DNA of 64,000 nucleotides from Beroe forskalii (Eukaryota; Ctenophora; Nuda; Beroida; Beroidae). The notes beneath the pieces are model-generated. The model had not been told where the DNA came from and did no database searches. It worked only from the letters and a program-made list of their open reading frames with translations. Below, one piece after another: positions 55,216 through 64,000 of this stretch. The stretch covers positions 124,001-188,000 of the forward strand of contig WFMF01000115.1 of the NCBI GenBank assembly GCA_011033025.1. Direction: 5' to 3'. Position 1 is the stretch's first letter, and every line of letters starts with the position of its first letter. A program made the translations under genes and the position numbers.

Positions 55216-58126
55216 TGTGAATTGTGACGGTTTCACAAATAATATTTTAGAAAATAAAATTTCTAGTTTTAAAACATAAAGACCACCGGAGAGATTAAAT
55301 GTCCTGAGATAAAGTGTCGTGACATGAAGTGTCGTGAGATGAAGATACTCGACGTGCATCCCCTTCCGTTTAAATTTCGATTCTTGTACCCCATTTTTGC
55401 TCCGAGCCCTTACATCTTTGCATGGGCCTTTGGACTCAACACTATGTTGGAACTTTGGAAACCACCTTTAAAATGATGGTGTGCTTCCAGGCCAAGTCAA
55501 ATTTGTGTTTTCTAAAGGATGAGGAGTGACCCCCTTCGTTTCATTGGAAGCAAAACCGAAGATGTATGTTGATCACTGCGGACCATATCACAGCAGAAAA
55601 TATTACTTTCAACTCGAATATTGAACTGGCAACCATAAATGTCCAAAGAGCTGATACAATCACGTATCATCACATATCGGCCTTTTGTTTTATCATGTTT
55701 TGTTACGACTCATGGAAGGCTGAAGGGAAATAAAAAGATAACAGCACAGCTGTCGCACTGATTTGGTGACTGGAGGACCGTTCACTGTAGAGAAAGGTGC
55801 TCTGTGTCATCTTTCAGAGCTTTGTAGTCAAGTTCCGACGGTGAACGTTTGAGAGGAACCACTTTCAGACCAAAGTTTCGTGCTTCTTCACACTCTGAAG
55901 CAATGGGGATGTTGGTGAGTTTAATTAATATTTATGTAATTACCCGGCTGTAGGATTATAAGATAGTAATTGAAAATTTGGCATTGAATATCGCATATTC
56001 ATTTAATACTGCATTTTAAGTTCAGAAAACGGTGGTCACGTTTTTAGCCATCTTCAAATTCAATTTTATTCCAATAAGCAAATAGTGATTGCTTATACTT
56101 TGCATGGACTTTTCCACATCTTTTAAATTAAAAGATTTCAAACAATAAATTACAATGACATGTAGTCCGAAGACCAAGACAGCAAGACGTAAGGTATACC
56201 CGCGATTTCTTAACGGTTACTATAGCCGCTTTAGACCATGTAGAATCGATATAGCTATATAACTCAATCACCATTTTATCAGCTGATCTCCATGGCGACA
56301 AGTCCATATCGGCTCCAGGTTTGATTTTTCATACCTTGGTTAAGGCAAGTTTAAGCAAATGTCGCAGGGGCTGAGATATAGCCAAATCTGACAAAAAACG
56401 CTTTATTGGCATTTTCTAATTTCTTTTGTTCAAGGGGGAGGTGGTTCAAGCCTTATATTTTGGAAAACGCAAATTTTGGAAATGAGTTGGCCAGGATGGC
56501 CTAGACGTGTACCGACATTTTCTCATTTTGGCGTTGGTCTCAAGTCCATAGGTTCAACATTGCTTCGGAGCAAAGAAGGGGTCCAAAATCGAAAATTTAA
56601 CGGAAGGAGATAGAGCTTAGCTTTGGCAAAAATTTGCGCAAAATGGGCTTAAAAATTTTTTGAGGCCTACAAACTTACAAAGAAAATATTTTCTTAGTGA
56701 TTTAGTCTTCTATCTGATGCAAAAAGAATCATGCAAAAATACTATTATTATTATTTAACTGATAAAACAAAAATTGGCGAACCTGGTCTTTGAGTCACAC
56801 AGGCACACTACCCTTGAGTTGAGCCACCATACCATTATTATTTGGAAAAATCGGGTTTTTAGGTATGACCATTTATATGGGTTTTGGGAGGTTTTCATCG
56901 GCTAAAATGACCAAAAACTTCCAATTCACTTATAAATTGATGTGCCCATCAATTTTAACGTAAATGATGGGCAAAACAAGTTTGAAGCTGATTTCTTCAA
57001 AATTTTGGCCATTATGGCCATCTTCAGACCCAAAATAATAAGATAACATAATCTCAAACAATTAACAATAATACTTTTCAATCCCAAAGCTATCATAACC
57101 AAGCCAAGACAGAAAAATCACGGTCAAAGCTCGTTTAGGCCAAGTACGAAAATGAAACATCCCTTGTCATCCCATCTGGGATAAGGATTAAACGAAATGT
57201 CGGAAATCGGCAGTTCGAGGGGATTTGCCTCCGAGAATTTAAGCCTTACTGCTTCGTCAATTTTCAAATGACAGTTTCTGTGTTCAATTTTGATCAAACA
57301 AATCCACTAAAATGATCAGCTCGTTGAGGGGCCATGCCTCAGAATGCATTCAATTTTCATCTCAGCTCCATCTCATCCACCCAGATTCTCGAGACATTGA
57401 GCCATTGTTGCCCAGCTCCGAGGCATCATGGGCAATGTTGAACCTATGGAGCTATGGACTCAAAAAATTCGTGCAAAATTAAATGATTTTTGGCAGAATT
57501 TCTAATTCCCTCACAGAAGAAGACTATGGTACTGAAATTTTTAACGCAATTTCGTATCATTGAAAACTGAAATGTGAATTTAAGGCAAATTTAACCAAAT
57601 TCTATGTCAAAGGGGCAAAATTAATAAGTAGCGCGCGCACTTCAAGTACTATCAATATGAGACTTTCACTGAATATATACCGAAAAAGTGTGTTGTTGTT
57701 AGCATTTTAGCAAATGGATGTCACGTGCATTTAGCGCGCATTGTACACGACATTATTCATGATCATTGAGAGTTGGAGTACAGGACGAACAGGATGAAGC
57801 AGAGGCTCAGAAAGACGATCAAAGATTTGATTTGTAATTGTGAAATTTATTCATAACCTAATTTATGTTTCGAAAAAAACCTGTTAGCAAAAAGTTTGAA
57901 AAATCACCCTATTCAATTTGGCGTGTAAAATTTGGGAATTTTTGAAGAAAATCCCTATATTTTCAAGCTAACAAAATTTGAGACACTGAAATTTAACCCC
58001 CCATGAACACACCTCCTAAGGTAAGTTGCAGTTTAGGGTATTAGGGAAGTTGTAGGCCCTTCTTCGGTTTATTGCTTTAGAGAAGTGAAGCTACAGTCAA
58101 GTGGTGGAAATACTGTAGAGCTGATA
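55216..58126. other. No confident gene; minor repeats
   Basis: A short 15-bp repeat (AAAGTGTCGTGACAT-like, about 3 units) lies at 55,294-55,340. At 55,900-55,915 the sequence ATGGGGATGTTG/GTGAGTTT could be a short first exon with a donor, but nothing downstream supports it. An inverted relation between 56,530-56,580 and 57,400-57,460 (GTCCATAGGTTCAACATTGC and its complement) hints at an old foldback centred near 57.0 kb. Otherwise AT-rich. Confidence 0.4.
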
Positions 58127-58424
58127 ATGGCTGGTGGCATCACAGACTTTTACACGGTGACAAATTCATGGAGCTCCCTGACTCCATAATACCATTGATA
58201 TTTGATGGTACCAAATATAATGCGCCGCTAGAAAAGCGAGAAGGGTGACGTGCCCTCAGAACTCCAAAGTCGCCAAAAATTTCGTAATCATTTAAGCATT
58301 TATCAACCTTAAACCTTTTAAAACCTTGTTCTCATTACCTGATTCTCATCCTTTCCACTTTGAATATCTATGGAAAGGCCACATTGTTGCCGTTCTGAGT
58401 CACCTCGTGGGCCATCAATTGGTA
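58127..58424 (+). repeat. Dispersed repeat, copy 1 of an inverted pair
   Basis: About 300 bp (ATGGCTGGTGGCATCACAGA ... GGAAAGGCCACATTGTTGCC ... GGGCCATCAA) is the reverse complement of 63,697-64,000 at roughly 90% identity. The pair flanks the zinc-finger gene. Its outer limit is unknown because copy 2 runs off the window. Confidence 0.88.
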
Positions 58425-58642
58425 TGGACTATGGACACTCCTAGAGACTATATAAACACGGTGCCCATTGGCGCCCGTCCGGCACCAATCGGCACCAACC
58501 AGGCGCTGTCGCTTATCGGAGAAATCGCCGATCAGCACCGATGAAAAGAGACCATTTTCCTTTATACAAACATGGCTATTGCGATTCTTTTGTACCCAGA
58601 TACAGAAAATAAGTTCATGTATTATGAAAAGGCATGCTGGGA
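58368..58642 (-). CDS. Candidate last exon of the zinc-finger gene (repeat-derived)
   Basis: A strong acceptor (TTGTATTTTTTGTCAACAG) precedes 275 nt that continue in the phase left by the exon at 58,843. They read VPACLFIIHELIF, then IGDFSDKRQRLVGADWCRTG and GHRVYIVSRSV, ending at a TAG at 58,368. The last ~57 bases lie in the dispersed repeat at 58,127-58,424, so the C-terminus would be exonised repeat. The peptide does not resemble the serine/basic-rich upstream exons. The true last exon may be elsewhere. Confidence 0.38.
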
Positions 58643-58842
58643 CTGTTGACAAAAAATACAAGGCAAGGCCCAATTTGTTTTTGATGCAATAATTTTAATC
58701 AGTCGATAAAACGCTTTACCTTTTAACAAGAAAATCTCAGGTTGGTATTTGACTATTTTAATAATTAGATGCACCAAAACAGTCTGATTCCTGAACCAAA
58801 TAACGTTCACAATAATAATTAATATGAGATAACTGTGATCAC

Positions 58843-58939
58843 CTGCTTTTGTCCGGACTTTGTAAGCAGTAGCCCCGACTCCCGCTCTGGCTTGCACTAT
58901 CACTTGACCTTGTCTAACATGTGTAGTTGGTAGCACCCG
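58843..58939 (-). CDS. Zinc-finger gene, post-finger exon 3
   Basis: Acceptor TTGACCCCAACCAG, donor GCAG/GTGATC. It encodes RVLPTTHVRQGQVIVQARAG and VGATAYKVRTKA. It is the last exon I can chain with good support. Confidence 0.68.
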
Positions 58940-61900
58940 CTGGTTGGGGTCAATAATTAGTTCAATTAGTTCAATTAGTAAGCAATAATGCGTTATCTGT
59001 AGCAGGGAATTCATGTTAATCTTCAGAGTAGCCACTATTAGGCAATTTAATATTTATGATTCTGCACCTTTTCGGTAAGCCTACAATTTGCTACTTGACA
59101 TACCTGAGTGCTATTCTTGCTGGATGAGGTGCTTATTTTGGGAATTGACTTGCTTGAGGCACTAGGAACAGCAGTGTAGCTTTTCTCTGGCATGATGTCA
59201 CCTGGGCTGCTAGCTCGCACGTGGAAAATGTTGGTGATTGCAGTGCGAGGCGACTTAGTTCCAGACCCTGCAATGTGTAGTCATCAACATACGAGGGGAA
59301 ATGGGAAACAATTAATTAAATACAATTGCATCAAATTTACCGTAGAGAGGAAAAATTATGATAAATCATGTCATTTCTTCATGTCAAGTAACTAAGTTAT
59401 GGAGATAGTAGTTCTTACTATTCTTACCATGGTCAGTATATCCGTTCTTATCTTGAGGATGGGTTGCGAAGCTGACTCTGTTCTTCTTGCCAAGAGACGC
59501 CTGAAATATTGACGCTTGATGAGCATGCACTCCCCACAACTGAAATGGTGGTGATTTATCAAATAAGGGATTCATTTTACTACAGAGAATCAAATAACTG
59601 CTTATTCCTTTTGGTCTGGTGATTTATCACACCATATCTGGTGTAAATCGTTATACTCTTTATCAAAGGGTTGAAGGAGTAAGGTCACTAATCAAAATCA
59701 CATTTCACCATGATCGAACAATTTTTGGGGAATGGAACATGGTATGGTGATTACGGTCTTTTGAGCGAGGGATAGTTCCAGTACTAGGAAAATCATTTAC
59801 TTTAAACCGCAGGGCGCAGAAGGTTACCGCCTTCGCCAGGGCGGGAATAAACTATTTGTGACACTGAATTTTCTAACGCATAACCCTGGCCACATACGTT
59901 TCTGTAGCAGGTGATTTAAGTGTGTACCATCAAGAACGTTCATCCTGGCTTCCTGGGCTTAAAATTTTAGGTGTTAAAACTCTAAATTCTCTACTGCTGC
60001 AGGGCGGGAATTTATACCTGCTTACCTGTCGGTGGAAGGAAGAAATGCGACCGTAGTGGCTTTCTTTGTGCTGGCTTAGGATTCTGAGAGTCATGAACGA
60101 CCTGGGAAAATATTGAATAATAAGTTTTTAAATGCTATAGACTGTAACTTTGAATTCAGGACAGCTGGAATTCAAAGTGGCGCATCTGCTCACAAAAATA
60201 ATGCGGAGTTGAATTAGGAATGTCACATACATCTCAAATCATGACTATTTCATGTTGAATATGTACTAACGGAGTTAAAACCAAGAAATATAAATTTCTA
60301 GTAACATCTTAACATCAAGTATGCAGTGGAGTTCAGATATATTACGTTCAAGATCGCGTTGTTTCAAGATCGCGATTCGCGTTGTTTCAAGATCGCGTTG
60401 TTTCAAGATCGCGTTGTTTCAAGATCGCGATTCGCGTTGTTTCAAGATCGCGTTGTTTCAAGATCGCGTTGTTTCAAGATCGCGTTGTTTCAAGATCGCG
60501 TTGTTTCAAGATCGCGTTGTTTCAAGATCGCGTTGGATAAAAGTTAATTTTCCTCCCCTGTGGAGAGAAAAAAAATCAACTGCATGTTCAAGGACATCAT
60601 ACCTGTGACACAAATCGCAGGGGTAGGGTTTCTTTTTGACGGGCACGTGGATGTGTTCGTGGACTTTCAGCGAAGAAAGCATGTTGAAGCTCTTGCCACA
60701 GATGTGACATGCAAATGGCCGTGAACCCTGTGAAAAGCACGTAATTAATAGGTGCAAACCGTGATATTAGACACCAGTGGCCGAAAGATTGGGAGGCTTA
60801 ATCATGCTACAGTTTTAGTTAAGCTATTTTCTATAACCTTGCAAAAATCACAGCTTTTCAGCTCCATTTGTGTCAGTTATTCATTTAAACACACTAGTTG
60901 AACTGCTATCTTCCAAAGATGTTTGGGTACTTACATCCATTGCTCTAGCTCCGTAGAGTATCTGTTTGTGAGGGGACTCGCCTTCTTCTTCATCTTCCTT
61001 ATCTCTGTCAGACAGCAGAGAACCTGAAATAACAAATTATAGTTCAAGTGTAACAAATGTGCAAAGTTACAAAACGCAATTGTTGTCCTGGCCAGGGAGG
61101 TTACCTCTTGCAGAAGAGTTTTATTTTTTTATAGAGAAAAATTCGGTTAATCAAGCTATTATTTAAATTATTTTTCAATCAGACTAAAATTTCTTAACTA
61201 ATAATAATTCATATAATACTCATAAAAATATCCCTCCTATCAATAAAGCTAGGTTTTATACCAACATAAAGCTATAAAGCGAGGTTTTATACCTACATAA
61301 CTCATGAGAAAAGTAGGTCGTATGACAGGGCTTTTAAATTAACTCAAAAACATTTATTATAAGTGTTAAACAAGAAATGCGCCTGCCGGTGCTTTTCTTG
61401 TTTTCCGTTGTTCCCGTATGCAGGCGCTTAATTTCCCTCTCCTATGTGCTTGATTTAGCGCGCGCATGCACGTGGGCGATTGATCGGCCCGGATGCACGT
61501 GGCGAAATCTACGCGCGCGCAATCACCACAATTCGTACAACTCTTTGAAGATTCGTTTGTTACGCGCCGTTCCCAGTTTCATAAGCAAGAGGTACATTTT
61601 CTTTGCTGTTGATATTAAGCCGTCGCACCTTATTGTTGCATCCCGAATTCTTTTGCATGAATTCAAGAGGTCAATAAACATGAAAATGAAATGATGGGCA
61701 GGTGCCGGAATGGAAAAGATTGCAGATTTGTATATAATAACGGGGATAACTTCTAATCAATTCCTTGGACTAATCATCATGATCCATCGTCGCAGTCAAG
61801 TCTCAAAACATTAATCCATTGTCAGTTTATAGATGCTCAAGCTGAAAAAAGACTAAATGTTTCAAACTCCAATCGAAACTGTGAAAATCGATAAATATTT

Positions 61901-63633
61901 TGAATTCATTATTTTATCGTGAAAAGATTTGATGGAATCGATATAGCAAGGTTTTCAATTTCAAAGTTAGAATGACCGAGCTTTGAACCCAAATTCCTGT
62001 CAGCTAACCGCAGTGTACAGTTTCACTCGATGCCACTACACCAAAAACTCCAAAATACCCCGACTTGACTGATATTATAAAGGAGCAGTTGCATGATTTC
62101 TTACGCCATTTGTGGAATTTCTCCCCATTTGTGGAAATTTCTCCCCCATTTGTGGAGATTTCTCCCCATTTGTGGAGATTTCTCCCCCACCCGGGCACTT
62201 TTCAGAATAACAGTACGGATAAAGGTAGTATACACAAATTCTCCCACAATCCTCAAAAACACGATCTCTGCTAACCCTCTCATTTGCCTTTTTGTAAAAC
62301 AAAAAGGCGATTGGAGAGGGAAAAAATGATCAGAAAGTGGTCAGAAGGGTTTCACCAGGGGTCAGTAGGGGTTCACCAGGGGGTCAGTATTCAGTAAGGG
62401 TTCATCAGGAGGTCAGCAGGGGGTCAGCAGGGGGTCATTGGTATATTGGTTTTTACCACTAAACTAACATAACCTTTGTATAGGATGGGTATGTTGCCAT
62501 GCTCTATCTTTCCAGGGTTCCTTTCTTTTGACTTCTTGTCCGCCACTGCGTCCCCGCCCTCAGAACCTATGATCAATTTCAAATCATTAATTAAATATTT
62601 TCACTTGCTGCTGTGAAATGCGAAACATATCATTATCTAAAATACAGTTTCTAAAGGCCCAATGAGCCTTCTCGTAACACACCTGGATTGATAGGTCTTG
62701 TGAGGAAGGCCAGTTCGGACTCGCTGATGGTTGCAATTGCACTAGGGTCTCTGGGAAGGGCTTGCACTGCTTTCTCACTGCTTCCTTCCGTCTTCTCGGC
62801 TTTCTCATCACCTTTCTTGTCTGCAGTGAACGAGTCAAATTCTGACTCTCCCTTGGCTTTCTCTACTGATAGGCTGGCATGGAGAGGCCGGTGCCTGGCA
62901 TACAATGGCTGGTTCTGGGGGGTCCTCATTTTATCTGAGGTGATCTTCTGCGCAGCTGGATGGATACCATCACCGGTTTTACCACCTACGGTACTGCCTT
63001 GTTCAGCCTCCACTACCTTCACTTTGTCAGTTGTAGTTTTTCTCGCTTCATTGACTTCAGTCTGGCTCTTTTCACTACTTTCCTTAGATGCACTCCCACC
63101 AGTATCTCTGTTCTCCACCCCATTTGGCTGTGCTGCTGCACCTTGAACAGGTTGAGGACCTAGCACTTTTGCCTCATTCCCAGTCTTATTGGTTTCAACT
63201 TTTTGAGCATCCTTCCCTTTGGATTCTCCCTTTGCCTTCATTAAAGCATCTTTTACAGCAATTGATGAAGTTTTATCAGATCTCCCGTTGTGCGTTATTA
63301 TTTGTAGTCTGATAGGTTTGTTGTCTCCAGCTGAAATGAAAACGTAAATTTCATGTCATGTTATCACTTATTAAAAATACGTATTAAAATAAACAAACTT
63401 GATCTGCCTGCATGGGAGTAATTCGAACAGGAGTGTAACAATGGAAGTATGAAACTATATAATTTTTACCTACATAGATTTCTGAGTAATACAATATACT
63501 GCGTTAGAAGATCTTACTTCATAATCACAAAACTAACTTTGTTTATAAATTGCTGTAACATTTTTAAATCCATTGGGCAGGGCTTTGGCAAGTGCTGACG
63601 CAGGAATTTGTATTGTTCCACCTTGCTTCACAC
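58843..63633 (-). CDS. Multi-exon C2H2 zinc-finger protein gene (5' end beyond window)
   Basis: Nine exons chain in phase on the minus strand: 63,633-63,538, 63,330-62,683, 62,566-62,474, 61,023-60,935, 60,727-60,603, 60,101-60,026, 59,539-59,428, 59,267-59,104 and 58,939-58,843. All introns are GT-AG, and the 1,500 nt stay open throughout. The visible ~500 residues run as follows: a short folded-looking segment (IQIPASALAKALPNG, PIRLQIITHNG), a long Lys/Glu/Ser-rich disordered region, an acidic patch (DRDKEDEEEGE), two C2H2 fingers (the second split by an intron), then a Ser/Thr/basic tail. Such proteins usually bind nucleic acid in the nucleus. The finger linker is HVPVKKKP rather than the standard TGEKP. 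The start codon lies to the right of the window, and a possible terminal exon is at 58,368-58,642. No specific ortholog is recognised. Confidence 0.82.
59104..59267 (-). CDS. Zinc-finger gene, post-finger exon 2 (Ser/Thr-rich)
   Basis: Acceptor CACATTGCAG, donor CTCAG/GTATGT. It encodes SGTKSPRTAITNIFHVRASS, PGDIMPEKSYTAV, and a serine-rich end (SASSKSIPKISTSSSKNSTQ). Phase 1 in, phase 0 out. Confidence 0.78.
59428..59539 (-). CDS. Zinc-finger gene, post-finger exon 1
   Basis: Acceptor CCACCATTTCAG, donor CATG/GTAAGA. It encodes LWGVHAHQASIFQASLGKKN and RVSFATHPQDKNGYTDH in the phase left by the finger exon. Confidence 0.75.
60026..60101 (-). CDS. Zinc-finger gene, end of finger 2
   Basis: Acceptor ATATTTTCCCAG, donor GACAG/GTAAGC. 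Spliced to the previous exon it gives CDLCHRSFMTLRILSQHKES plus H, restoring C-x2-C-x12-H-x3-H exactly. This confirms both the junction and the exon order. It ends YGRISSFHRQ. Confidence 0.88.
60346..60540. repeat. Intronic minisatellite, 16-bp unit CAAGATCGCGTTGTTT
   Basis: About 11 copies, some with an extra ATTCGCG, inside the intron between the two finger exons and about 65 bp past the donor at 60,602. Each unit contains GATC and CGCG. Confidence 0.92.
60603..60727 (-). CDS. Zinc-finger gene, finger 1 and start of finger 2
   Basis: Acceptor GTGCTTTTCACAG, donor CACAG/GTATGA. It encodes GSRPFACHICGKSFNMLSSL and KVHEHIH, a complete C-x2-C-x12-H-x3-H finger. Then VPVKKKPYPCDLCH supplies the two cysteines of finger 2. 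The linker departs from the TGEKP consensus. Confidence 0.9.
60935..61023 (-). CDS. Zinc-finger gene, acidic exon
   Basis: Acceptor TTGTTATTTCAG, donor GTAAGTAC. It encodes SLLSDRDKEDEEEGESPHKQ and ILYGARAMD, ending in phase 0 just before the finger exon. Confidence 0.75.
61030..62090. other. Intron sequence, no separate gene
   Basis: The bulk of the 1.45-kb intron. Two copies of AGCTAGGTTTTATACC/AGCGAGGTTTTATACC near 61,250 form a small local duplication. Open frames near 61,377-61,694 have no support. Confidence 0.5.
62095..62195. repeat. Intronic tandem repeat, ~20-bp unit CCATTTGTGGAGATTTCTCC
   Basis: About 4-5 units in the 1.45-kb intron between exons 62,474 and 61,023. Confidence 0.85.
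62335..62442. repeat. Intronic tandem repeat, GGGTCAGTAGGGGTTCACCA-type
   Basis: Irregular GGTCAGnAGGG and GGTTCACCAGG words over about 105 bp, ending roughly 30 bp before the donor of the exon at 62,474 (minus strand). G-rich on the plus strand. Confidence 0.8.
62474..62566 (-). CDS. Zinc-finger gene, 93-nt exon
   Basis: Acceptor TTGATCATAG, donor AAAG/GTTATG. It encodes GSEGGDAVADKKSKERNPGK and IEHGNIPILYK. Its length is a multiple of three with matching phase on both sides, so it could be skipped without a frameshift. Recognised from splice sites and phase rather than similarity. Confidence 0.6.
62683..63330 (-). CDS. Zinc-finger gene, large low-complexity exon
   Basis: 648 nt open from the acceptor CATTTCAG to the donor CCAG/GTGTGT. 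It begins GDNKPIRLQIITHNGRSDKT, then a long Lys/Glu/Ser/Thr-rich stretch (KAKGESKGKDAQKVE, SASKESSEKSQTEV) likely to be disordered, and ends IATISESELAFLTRPINPG. The internal ATG at about 63,241 is not needed as a start because the frame is open to the acceptor. Confidence 0.82.
63538..63633 (-). CDS. Zinc-finger gene, exon with IQIPASALAKALPNG
   Basis: 96 nt between acceptor TCATCAGAGCAG and donor GTTAGT. It encodes GGTIQIPASALAKALPNGF and VTAIYKQ, joining the next exon as KQ-T-GDNKP. Both splice phases fit. It is the most 5' exon visible; earlier exons lie outside the window. Confidence 0.68.
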
Positions 63634-63696
63634 CTGCTCTGATGAGGACAGACTTTCAGTGCAACATTAAAACAAAGGAAAGAAGGAAAGCTACAG

Positions 63697-64000
63697 ATTA
63701 GGGACCATTTGATGGCCCTCAGAACGGCAATAATGCGGCCTTTTCATAGATATTCAAAGTGGAAAGGATGAGAATCAGTTAATGAGAACAGGGTTTTGAA
63801 AGGTTTAAGGTTGATAAATGCTTAAATGATTTCGAAATTTTTAGCGACTTTGGAGTTCTGAGGGCACGTCACCCTTCTCCCCGCTTTTTCTAGCGGCGCA
63901 TAATATTTGGTACCATCAATGGTATTATCTTATTATGGTATGGAGTCAGGGAGCTCCATGAATTTGTCACCGTGTAAAAGTCTGTGATGCCACCAGCCAT
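63697..64000 (-). repeat. Dispersed repeat, copy 2 of the inverted pair (runs off the window)
   Basis: Reverse complement of 58,127-58,424, starting GATGGCCCTCAGAACGGCAA and still aligned at the last base of the window (CCACCAGCCAT). Confidence 0.88.

Noticed and set aside
55900..55925. Short first exon with strong GTGAGT donor
   Set aside because: ATGGGGATGTTG/GTGAGTTT is suggestive, but no in-phase downstream exon or promoter was found.

Overview
This is a non-coding-dominated stretch of an animal nuclear genome, most likely a marine invertebrate; I cannot name the species. The reasons are an intron-rich C2H2 zinc-finger gene with GT-AG introns whose phases can be chained, a decayed non-LTR retrotransposon, a Penelope-like element with a GIY-YIG endonuclease tail, many small DNA transposons with target-site duplications, and internal CCCTAA-type motifs. 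No bacterial genes, operons, rRNA, tRNA or CRISPR loci were found.

Layout. 0.3-2.8 kb: a broken LINE ORF2 (+). 5.3-6.4 kb: a diverged 1.1-kb foldback. 7.1-7.7 kb: palindromic repeats and the orphan end of a foldback transposon. 8.4-10.3 kb: a Penelope-like remnant (-) between inverted repeats. 10.8-11.4 kb: a frameshifted RIIa/Dpy-30-like plus Sfi1-like coding relic. 11.9-42.2 kb: a minisatellite island with at least eight unrelated tandem families (34, 52, 24, 29, 14, 34, ~30 and 17 bp), often abutting without spacer. Inside the island are two copies of a large foldback element built from arrays in mirror orientation (24,742-30,012 and 37,278-40,861), one orphan coding exon (33,086-33,416, -), and nested short transposons. 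43.9-45.1 kb: an old ~335-bp tandem repeat. 45.5-47.0 kb: a 1.5-kb TIR element. 48.3-52.0 kb: a 3.7-kb element with 1.1-kb inverted arms. 52.8-55.2 kb: more MITEs and GC-rich repeats. 58.4-63.6 kb (-): a multi-exon C2H2 zinc-finger gene that continues past the right edge, flanked by an inverted pair of a dispersed repeat.

The most unusual content is mobile-element structure. (1) A 5.27-kb foldback has ends GGTATGTCTCCC, a perfect 8-bp target duplication, and an interior made of minisatellite that reverses strand at a sharp centre. A second copy has the same centre, and a ~250-bp MITE family carrying degenerate telomere-like repeats shares the same ends and makes 9-bp duplications. (2) A family of extremely short insertions (39, 45, 78 and 80 bp) begins TTGTC/TTGCC and is flanked by 8-bp duplications, three of them perfect. 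(3) Several minisatellites carry splice-site-like motifs, and one array starts at the predicted 5' splice site of an exon.

All identifications come from reading the sequence. Family names rest on motif recognition, not database searches, and copy numbers are estimates from length divided by period.
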